Shown piece by piece: positions 33,660 through 40,377 of a stretch of 40,377 nucleotides of DNA. Numbering within the stretch: position 1 is the stretch's first letter; the number at the start of each line of letters is the position of its first letter. The notes under the pieces are model-generated. The model saw nothing but the letters and a program-made list of their open reading frames with translations, was not told the DNA's origin and ran no database searches. The translations under genes were made by a program, and so were the position numbers. The DNA comes from an uncultured Paracoccaceae bacterium (GTDB lineage: Bacteria; Pseudomonadota; Alphaproteobacteria; Rhodobacterales; Rhodobacteraceae): NCBI GenBank assembly GCA_937995865.1, contig CALKJA010000111.1:1-40377 (forward strand), written 5' to 3'.

Positions 33660-34616
33660 CTACGTTTTGGTCCATTTGGCCGCCTGTTCGGGCGTTAAGA
33701 CTCGGGATTTCAGATCAAGATACCATTGTCGGGCCTGCGCTTCGAGCGCCGCCAATTCGGGCATTGAGCGGTATTGATCTAACTTTGCTTGCAAGGCAGG
33801 CAATTGGCGATGCAGCGCCGTATCGGTAACCTCATTCTTGTTGAACCGCCGGTAAAACCCTGAGTTCAAAAAGTACTTTGAGTTATTGAAGGCCATGCCG
33901 TCGCCGCGCGCGTTCTTCATCATGAAGATGTCGTCGGCCCGGATCGCATAATGATGCAACGCAGCACCGTCCCAGGACATCATCTCAGGGCCATTGCCAC
34001 GAAACTTTGCATGTTCGGTCCGCGTGGCAATTGCATCCATTTCGGTGCCGGCCGCGTTGCGCAAGGTGACAGGGCCGTAGGGGCGCTTAGGCATATGGTC
34101 AGTCGCAGCGCTAAACTTGTTGGGCCGGTAGAGTGATTTATGGAACCCGCCCGGATCAGTTTCAGATTGCCGCCGCGTGTTTGCCTCGATCACGTTGCCG
34201 CCGGGCCACTCCGCGAGATCATCATGCCCGTATGGCATCCACGCAATGGCGATAGCGTCCGTATGTCCGGGCATAGCTGCCAGCAAGTCCTGAATATGGC
34301 CGTTCCCATAATCGATCCGCAGGAATTCATCTGCGTCGCAATGGAGCATCCAATCGCAACTGCGCACCTTCTTGTTACGAAAGGCGCGACGTAGGCCTGT
34401 CACTTGCGGGGGCTCGTCACCCTCACGAGGGTTTTGAACATGTGTGACCTCGCCGATATCCTGCAAATACTGCAGCATGGCATCGGTCCCATCCTGGCAA
34501 TCATTGGTCAGGACTAGAATCTCGTCAAAGCCGAGGACCCGGTAAAAGGCCACCCACTCCAACAGGAATTGGCCTTCGTTCTTCATACAACTGACAACGG
34601 CCGTGCGTGGATTCAT
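33660..34616 (-). CDS. Glycosyltransferase family 2/92-like protein
   Basis: TAVVSCMKNEGQFLLEWVAFYRVLGFDEILVLTNDCQDGTDAML, DWMLHCDADEFLRI; start at MNPRTAVVS overlaps the MAPEG stop by 4 bp. Confidence 0.85.
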   Translation of the reverse strand: MNPRTAVVSCMKNEGQFLLEWVAFYRVLGFDEILVLTNDCQDGTDAMLQYLQDIGEVTHVQNPREGDEPPQVTGLRRAFRNKKVRSCDWMLHCDADEFLRIDYGNGHIQDLLAAMPGHTDAIAIAWMPYGHDDLAEWPGGNVIEANTRRQSETDPGGFHKSLYRPNKFSAATDHMPKRPYGPVTLRNAAGTEMDAIATRTEHAKFRGNGPEMMSWDGAALHHYAIRADDIFMMKNARGDGMAFNNSKYFLNSGFYRRFNKNEVTDTALHRQLPALQAKLDQYRSMPELAALEAQARQWYLDLKSRVLTPEQAAKWTKT

Positions 34617-35023
34617 ATCAAAGCCGCAATGAGCATGAGAACGGTAGACAAAAAGCCCACAAACCAGATTAGCGACCGCCCCGGTGCGAGACCGAAGTAG
34701 TAGGCCGGAATATAGGCCACCCGCGCCGCGAGATATGCGAAGGCGCAAAAGGTGGTAAAGCCGCTAGATTGCCCCGTTGTATGAATCACAAGACAGGCGA
34801 TCGAAAACAGGATCAGCCCCTCGAAGTGGTTGTTGAACGCCCGAAATAGGCGGGCGGGTTTGTCGCTCATTTGATCCTGAAGCGATCCACCAAGCCGCGA
34901 TTGATCGCGCGGTGACATCGTTTTGGAAGGCCCAAGATCAACATTGGCCGCAACAGACATCAGGCCGAATTGAAGCACTTGCAGGAGTGCGGCGAGGGTA
35001 AGGGCGGTGAGTTCTGGGGTCAT
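34613..35023 (-). CDS. MAPEG-family membrane protein
   Basis: RLGGSLQDQMSDKPARLFRAFNNHFEGLILFSIACLVIHTTGQSS, AYLAARVAYIPAYYFGLAPGRSLIWFVGF. Confidence 0.9.
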   Translation of the reverse strand: MTPELTALTLAALLQVLQFGLMSVAANVDLGPSKTMSPRDQSRLGGSLQDQMSDKPARLFRAFNNHFEGLILFSIACLVIHTTGQSSGFTTFCAFAYLAARVAYIPAYYFGLAPGRSLIWFVGFLSTVLMLIAALI

Positions 35024-35424
35024 TTTTTGAGGAGGCCGTTAGGATCGTGGATGATTTCATCTCTATGATTGCAGTCTTCTGCGTCGCACTCCTTCGTCCA
35101 AATCTGCACCCCGTGGTTGGCAGCCGATCTCATTGAATGGGGCTTGGTAATTATTGTTTTCATTGTGCCACTCGAGCACTTTGGACAAATCGAGCCTGAC
35201 GTTAGATTTTTAATTTGCGCTTCTAGCGCTGCAATAGTTGACGCATTTTCCAGAAGCTCTTGCTTGACGTCCAATAAGGCCGACCGGGCCTCAAAGGCAT
35301 TTTCGCGAAGCTCTAGCAGTTTCTCTTTGTAGGCGACTGCATCTATGGATGCATCGAGGTTTTTTATCTGTTTTAAGATTTCGATCACTTGTGATGCGGC
35401 TGTTAGTCCCGATGCTACATCCAT
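35020..35424 (-). CDS. Small coiled-coil protein with Cys motifs (possible zinc binding), function unknown
   Basis: N-terminal helix ...ASQVIEILKQIKNLDASIDAVAYKEKLLELRENAFEARSALLDVKQEL..., then CPKC...CDAEDC pattern; 4-bp overlap with the MAPEG gene. Confidence 0.65.
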   Translation of the reverse strand: MDVASGLTAASQVIEILKQIKNLDASIDAVAYKEKLLELRENAFEARSALLDVKQELLENASTIAALEAQIKNLTSGSICPKCSSGTMKTIITKPHSMRSAANHGVQIWTKECDAEDCNHRDEIIHDPNGLLKK

Positions 35425-35448
35425 GATGCTGAGATCCTGTGGTGTTCA

Positions 35449-35524
35449 GCCCGTGCTTGCACGGGCAGCCCCCGACCCTCCCAACGGGAGGGGGCTTTAC
35501 CCCCACCCAGGGTCGCGGGCTGCC
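35449..35524. repeat. Complex palindromic intergenic element with mutually exclusive stems
   Basis: Stem P1 GCCCGTGC-tt-GCACGGGC (35449-35466); outer stem 35464-35479/35509-35524 (15 of 16 bp); inner GGGGG/CCCCC (35490-35494/35500-35504); competing CCCTCCC/GGGAGGG (35476-35482/35486-35492). Confidence 0.75.
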
Positions 35525-35543
35525 CTATGTTGCGTGCTGTCAT

Positions 35544-37025
35544 TTACAGGTCCATGAGGAGGCGCCGTGGATCTTCCAGCGCCTCTTTCACGCGCACAAG
35601 GAACGTCACCGCGCCTTTGCCGTCAACGATGCGGTGGTCGTAGCTCAAGGCCAGATACATCATTGGGCGGATCACCACTTGGCCGCCGATGGCCATTGGG
35701 CGGTCCTGGATTTTGTGCATGCCAAGGATGCCGGATTGTGGTGGGTTCAGGATCGGTGAAGACATCAGCGAACCATAGACGCCGCCGTTGGAGATCGTGA
35801 ACGTGCCGCCTTGCATTTCAGCCATGCTGAGTTTGCCGTCACGGGCGCGGGCGCCTTTTTCGGCGATGGCTTTTTCGATACCCGCAAAGGACATCGCGTC
35901 AGCGTCACGGATCACCGGCACAACAAGGCCCGTGGGCGTACCAGCGGCGATGCCCATATGCACGAAGTTCTTGTAGACGATATCGGTTCCGTCAATTTCC
36001 GCGTTCACTTCGGGCACTTCGTTCAGGGCATGGATACATGCCTTGGTGAAGAATGACATAAAGCCCAATTTCACGCCGTGCTTCTTCAGGAACAGATCTT
36101 TGTATTCGCTGCGCAGGGCCATGACCTCGGTCATGTCGACCTCATTATAGGTCGTGAGCATTGCGGCTGTATTTTGGCTGTCCTTAAGGCGCTTGGCGAT
36201 TGTTTGGCGCAGCCGGGTCATTTTCACCCGCTCTTCGCGGGAGGCATCGTCTGCCGAAACAGGTGCACGCGGTGCTGCTGCAACGGGCGCTGCGGGGGCC
36301 GGCGCTGCGGAGAGCGCTTTTTGCACGTCTTCCTTCATGATGCGGCCATCGCGGCCTGAGCCGGAGACAGAAGCCGGATCGATGCCCTTTTCGGCCATCA
36401 TCTTTTTCGCAGAAGGTGCATCTTCGATATCCGCGCCTTTGCTGACAGCCGAGGCTTGCGGGGCCGCTGCTGGGGCGGCCTGTGCAGCGCCTGCTTCGCC
36501 AGACGTCAGAACACCAAGCTTGCCGCCTGCTTCGACGGTTGCGCCTTCAGCGGCTAAGATCTCGGTCAATGTGCCTGCTGCTGGTGCGGGCACCTCGACC
36601 GAAACTTTATCTGTTTCAAGTTCACACAGCATTTCGTCCTGTGCGACGGTATCGCCCGGCTTTTTGTACCATGTAGACACTGTCGCCTCAGATACGCTTT
36701 CGCCCAATGTGGGCACCATGATGTCAACGCTGGCAACAGATGCGGCTTTGGGGGCGCTCTGTGTTTTGGCTGCTGGGGCAGGGGCGGCATCGCCTTCGGA
36801 GATTTGCGCCAACAGTGCGTCAACACCTACGGTGTCTCCTTCGGATGCCACGATCTCGCTCAATGTGCCCGCAACGGGGGAGGGCACTTCAACGGTCACC
36901 TTGTCGGTTTCCAGCTCACAGAGCATTTCATCAACGGCGACAGAATCGCCGGGCTTTTTGAACCATGTGGCGACGGTGGCTTCGCTTACGCTTTCGCCCA
37001 GTGTGGGGACTCGTACTTCGGTCAT
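35544..37025 (-). CDS. sucB: 2-oxoglutarate dehydrogenase E2 (dihydrolipoyllysine succinyltransferase), two lipoyl domains
   Basis: Two copies of [33 protein letters not shown]; catalytic [32 protein letters not shown]. Confidence 0.96.
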   Translation of the reverse strand: MTEVRVPTLGESVSEATVATWFKKPGDSVAVDEMLCELETDKVTVEVPSPVAGTLSEIVASEGDTVGVDALLAQISEGDAAPAPAAKTQSAPKAASVASVDIMVPTLGESVSEATVSTWYKKPGDTVAQDEMLCELETDKVSVEVPAPAAGTLTEILAAEGATVEAGGKLGVLTSGEAGAAQAAPAAAPQASAVSKGADIEDAPSAKKMMAEKGIDPASVSGSGRDGRIMKEDVQKALSAAPAPAAPVAAAPRAPVSADDASREERVKMTRLRQTIAKRLKDSQNTAAMLTTYNEVDMTEVMALRSEYKDLFLKKHGVKLGFMSFFTKACIHALNEVPEVNAEIDGTDIVYKNFVHMGIAAGTPTGLVVPVIRDADAMSFAGIEKAIAEKGARARDGKLSMAEMQGGTFTISNGGVYGSLMSSPILNPPQSGILGMHKIQDRPMAIGGQVVIRPMMYLALSYDHRIVDGKGAVTFLVRVKEALEDPRRLLMDL

Positions 37026-37030
37026 TGCAT

Positions 37031-39988
37031 TCAGTCCTTGATCGTAAGCGCGTCATTAACGAGCGCTGCTTGTTGTTTTTTGTGGGCAGAGGCTAAGCCT
37101 GTCGCCGGTGAAGCCGACGTGGCGCGGCCAACGTAAACGGGGCGCGAGTGTTTGGCTTTGATCCGGCCAAGCACCCATTCGAGATTCGGTTCGATGAACG
37201 TCCATGCCCCCTGATTTTTAGGTTCTTCTTGGCACCAGATGACCTCAGCGTTTTTGAAGCGCTCCAGTTCTTTGACCATCGATTGCGCCGGGAAGGGGTA
37301 ATACTGTTCAACGCGCATGAGGTAGACATCATCGATGCCCCGCGCGTCGCGTTCCTCAAGCAGATCGAAATAGACCTTGCCCGAGCACAAGACCACACGG
37401 CGGATTTTATCATCCGCTTTCAGGGTCGTGTCTGAGTTGCCGTATTGCGCATCATCCCAAAGCACCCGGTGGAAGGAAGACCCTTCCGTGAAGTCGCTCC
37501 GTTGGCTGACAGCCAGCTTGTGGCGCAGCAGCGATTTGGGTGTCATCATGATCAGCGGTTTACGGAAATCACGATGGATTTGGCGGCGCAGGATGTGGAA
37601 ATAGTTTGCCGGTGTCGTGCAGTTGGCCACGATCCAATTGTCCTGACCACACATTTGCAAGAACCGCTCCAGACGCGCCGAAGAGTGTTCTGGTCCCTGA
37701 CCTTCAAACCCATGAGGCAAAAGACATACAAGGCCCGACATCCGCAGCCATTTGGATTCGCCCGATGAAATGAACTGATCAAACATGATCTGCGCGCCGT
37801 TGGCGAAATCACCAAATTGCGCCTCCCAAAGCGTTAGCGCGTTGGGCTCCGCCAGCGAAAAGCCGTACTCGAAGCCAAGCACCGCGTATTCCGAGAGCAT
37901 GGAATCGATGACCTCATACTGCGACTGCCCAGGGCGAATATTGTTGAGCGGGTAGTACCGTTCCTCTGTCTCTTGATTGACCAGACCTGAATGCCGTTGC
38001 GAGAAGGTGCCGCGCGTTGAGTCCTGCCCAGAAAGACGTACAGGGTAGCCTTCAGTCAGAAGCGACCCAAAGGCCAATGCCTCGCCAGTGGCCCAGTCGA
38101 TACCCTCGCCCGCACTCAAGGCCTTGCCCTTGTTTTCCAACATGCGAGCCACGGTTTTGTGCAACGGATAACCGTCAGGCACATGGGTAAGCGCGTTTGC
38201 GACCTGATCAAAGGTCTCGCCATTGAGTGCGGTTTGGCCGCGCTCATATTCCTCGCCACGCCGATCAAGATGGGACCAGCGCCCGTCGAGCCAATCGGCT
38301 TTGTTGGGTTTGTAATTCTTACCCGCTTCGAATTCTTCGCTCAGATGAGCCTGAAACGAAGCCTTCATGTCTTCGATCTCGCCCTCGGGGATCAAACCAT
38401 CCTTGACCAGCCGTTCTGTATAAAGCGTCAGCGAGGTCTTCTGGGTCTTGATCTTCTTATACATGAGCGGGTTCGTGAACATCGGTTCATCCCCCTCATT
38501 GTGGCCGAAGCGACGGTAGCAGATGATATCCAGCACAACGTCCTTGTGGAACTTCTGACGGAATTCGGTCGCGACCTTGGCCGCGTGGACCACAGCCTCG
38601 GGATCGTCGCCGTTAACGTGGAAAATTGGGGCTTCGACCATCAGCGCGATATCGGTGGGATAAGGCGACGAGCGCGAGAAATGTGGCGCAGTGGTAAAGC
38701 CGATCTGGTTATTCACAACAATGTGCATTGTTCCGCCAGTCTTGTGGCCGCGCAGGCCGGACAGGCCCAACCCTTCGGCCACAACACCCTGACCCGCAAA
38801 TGCCGCGTCGCCGTGCAACAGAACACCCAGCACCGATGTACGGTCCGTATCATTCAGCTGATCTTGCTTGGCGCGCACTTTGCCCAAAACAACCGGGTTC
38901 ACCGCCTCAAGGTGCGATGGGTTTGCGGTTAGCGAAAGGTGCACGGTGTTACCGTTGAATTCTCGGTCCGAAGACGCACCGAGGTGATATTTCACATCGC
39001 CGGATCCATCGACATCTTCGGGCTTGGAACTGCCGCCCTGAAATTCATTGAAGATCGCCTGATAGGGTTTGCCCATCACATTGGCGAGCACACTCAAGCG
39101 CCCACGGTGGGGCATACCGATCACGATATCGCGCACGCCCAACGCACCACCGCGCTTGATGATCTGTTCCATTGCGGGGATGAGACTTTCGCCGCCATCC
39201 AACCCAAAACGCTTCGTTCCCATGTATTTAACATGAAGGAATTTTTCGAAGCCTTCAGCCTCAACCATCTTCTTAAGGATCGCTCTGCGGCCCTCGCGGG
39301 TGAACATGACTTCTTTGCCCAAACCCTCGATCCGTTCCTTGAGCCATTGGCTTTCTTCAGGGTTGGAGATGTGCATGTATTGCAGCGCAAAGGTGCCGCA
39401 ATAGGTGCGGCGCACAATGGCCAAAATCTCGCGCATGGTGCCTATTTGAAGGCCCAGCACATTATCCAAAAAGATCGGCCGATCCATATCGGATTCATTG
39501 AAGCCATAAGAGCTTGGGTTGAGCTCAGGCCGATCAGGCTGCTCGCGCATGCCGAGTGGATCAAGGTCAGCCGCAAGGTGGCCCCGGATGCGATAGGCAC
39601 GGATCAGCATCAAGGCGCGCATTGAATCCAGCACTGCGCGTTTGATCGCCTCGTCCGAGACTTTTACACCCTTTTCGTCTGCCTTAGCGGATATCTTTGT
39701 TGCCGTTGACTTGCTCTCTTTTTCAACCGGGTACTCGCCGGTGAGCGCGCCGTGCATGTCATCATTTGGAGCGGGTGGCCAATCAGCGCGTGCCCAGCTG
39801 GGGCCTTGAGCCTCAGCTTTGACATCCATCTCAGCATCGCCAAGTTGAGCAAAGAAATCCGCCCATGCCGCATCAACTGCGCCGGGGTCTGACGCATAAC
39901 GCGCATAGAGTTGCTCTAAATACTCAGCATTGTGCCCCTGCATAAAAGAAGAGGCATGGAAGACATCATTGGGAGAGTGTTCGGTCAT
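37031..39988 (-). CDS. sucA: 2-oxoglutarate dehydrogenase E1
   Basis: [81 protein letters not shown]; start at [10 protein letters not shown] (the track extends to 40024). Confidence 0.96.
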   Translation of the reverse strand: MTEHSPNDVFHASSFMQGHNAEYLEQLYARYASDPGAVDAAWADFFAQLGDAEMDVKAEAQGPSWARADWPPAPNDDMHGALTGEYPVEKESKSTATKISAKADEKGVKVSDEAIKRAVLDSMRALMLIRAYRIRGHLAADLDPLGMREQPDRPELNPSSYGFNESDMDRPIFLDNVLGLQIGTMREILAIVRRTYCGTFALQYMHISNPEESQWLKERIEGLGKEVMFTREGRRAILKKMVEAEGFEKFLHVKYMGTKRFGLDGGESLIPAMEQIIKRGGALGVRDIVIGMPHRGRLSVLANVMGKPYQAIFNEFQGGSSKPEDVDGSGDVKYHLGASSDREFNGNTVHLSLTANPSHLEAVNPVVLGKVRAKQDQLNDTDRTSVLGVLLHGDAAFAGQGVVAEGLGLSGLRGHKTGGTMHIVVNNQIGFTTAPHFSRSSPYPTDIALMVEAPIFHVNGDDPEAVVHAAKVATEFRQKFHKDVVLDIICYRRFGHNEGDEPMFTNPLMYKKIKTQKTSLTLYTERLVKDGLIPEGEIEDMKASFQAHLSEEFEAGKNYKPNKADWLDGRWSHLDRRGEEYERGQTALNGETFDQVANALTHVPDGYPLHKTVARMLENKGKALSAGEGIDWATGEALAFGSLLTEGYPVRLSGQDSTRGTFSQRHSGLVNQETEERYYPLNNIRPGQSQYEVIDSMLSEYAVLGFEYGFSLAEPNALTLWEAQFGDFANGAQIMFDQFISSGESKWLRMSGLVCLLPHGFEGQGPEHSSARLERFLQMCGQDNWIVANCTTPANYFHILRRQIHRDFRKPLIMMTPKSLLRHKLAVSQRSDFTEGSSFHRVLWDDAQYGNSDTTLKADDKIRRVVLCSGKVYFDLLEERDARGIDDVYLMRVEQYYPFPAQSMVKELERFKNAEVIWCQEEPKNQGAWTFIEPNLEWVLGRIKAKHSRPVYVGRATSASPATGLASAHKKQQAALVNDALTIKD

Positions 39989-40064
39989 TATACGGCTTCC
40001 TTCGCAGACTGGATAAATAGGCACAGTGAGGGGGCGGGTCGGGCTGGGTGCATGGAAAGTTTCA

Positions 40065-40377
40065 TCATTCTACAATGCTCGCGCTTGCTCGTGTGACGTC
40101 TTGGGGGTCCAAAGAGTACCCTCCGGCTTCAAAGAGCCAGTCTTGATTGCGCCGCAAAATATCAGCAGATTCGGTATCAAAATAGGCGGCGACGGGAATG
40201 TCATCAGCCGCGCGCACCTTTGTTTTGCTTGCCGGGAGCTTTATGCATCCGGGGCTTAAGCCCCAAGACGCGCCAAGGGCATCGACATCTGTCCGCAAGT
40301 TTTCGAGCTTAAGGTAGCGATCAATGACGGGTTGCCCATCAATGTGGCAGGCTTGCCAATCAATATCGGATTGGGAT
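40065..40377 (-). CDS. Sulfotransferase-like protein, C-terminal part (gene continues beyond the window)
   Basis: The frame stays open to the window edge (SQSDIDWQACHIDGQPVIDRYLKLENLRTDVDALGASWGL...AYFDTESADILRRNQDWLFEAGGYSLDP), resembling sulfotransferase C-termini; the listed ORF start at 40298 is an internal TTG. Confidence 0.55.
   Translation of the reverse strand, partial: SQSDIDWQACHIDGQPVIDRYLKLENLRTDVDALGASWGLSPGCIKLPASKTKVRAADDIPVAAYFDTESADILRRNQDWLFEAGGYSLDPQDVTRASASIVE

Noticed and set aside
36154-37041. 295 aa forward ORF over sucB
   Set aside because: Ser/Ala/Thr-rich antisense shadow of the duplicated lipoyl domains.
38159-38932. 257 aa forward ORF over sucA
   Set aside because: Antisense shadow; sucA motifs are unambiguous.

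Overview
Alphaproteobacterial chromosomal segment, Rhodobacteraceae/roseobacter-like by gene content. It reads as: (i) a central-metabolism block with a bidomain ALDH16-like aldehyde dehydrogenase, deoC and rpe; (ii) an OmpR-type response regulator and a histidine kinase with almost no periplasmic domain, followed by a ~1329 aa BapA-like Ig-repeat adhesin and a dedicated type I secretion system (TolC-like lipoprotein, LapB-like ABC, HlyD-like adaptor); (iii) a reverse-strand operon of KpsE/KpsT-like capsule exporter subunits, a fused GT2-WsaF-like glycosyltransferase, a sulfotransferase and a GT2, with a divergent KpsM-like permease; (iv) an RTX protein with a beta-propeller-like N-terminus; (v) a regulatory/accessory stretch with an alpha/beta hydrolase divergent from a membrane-embedded AraC-type regulator, an XRE + DUF2975 pair, and an orphan lipoprotein; (vi) tRNA-Ala(GGC), a TIGR02300-like protein, a YgjP-like peptidase, a GntR regulator and a Hint-domain protein; (vii) lpd, GT, MAPEG, a small Cys-motif coiled-coil protein, sucB with two lipoyl domains, and sucA, with a truncated sulfotransferase-like gene at the right edge. 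The best candidates for an under-described system are the contiguous regulator-adhesin-T1SS-sulfated polysaccharide-RTX surface locus (4.2-24.6 kb) and several cis-elements read directly from the sequence: three 11-bp-phased heptamers upstream of the response regulator, a 12-bp-stem hairpin between adhesin and transporter genes, paired palindromes spaced two helical turns apart upstream of two regulators, and a multi-conformation palindromic element next to sucB. No CRISPR array, transposase, integrase or prophage was seen. All homology calls come from reading motifs; no database search was run.
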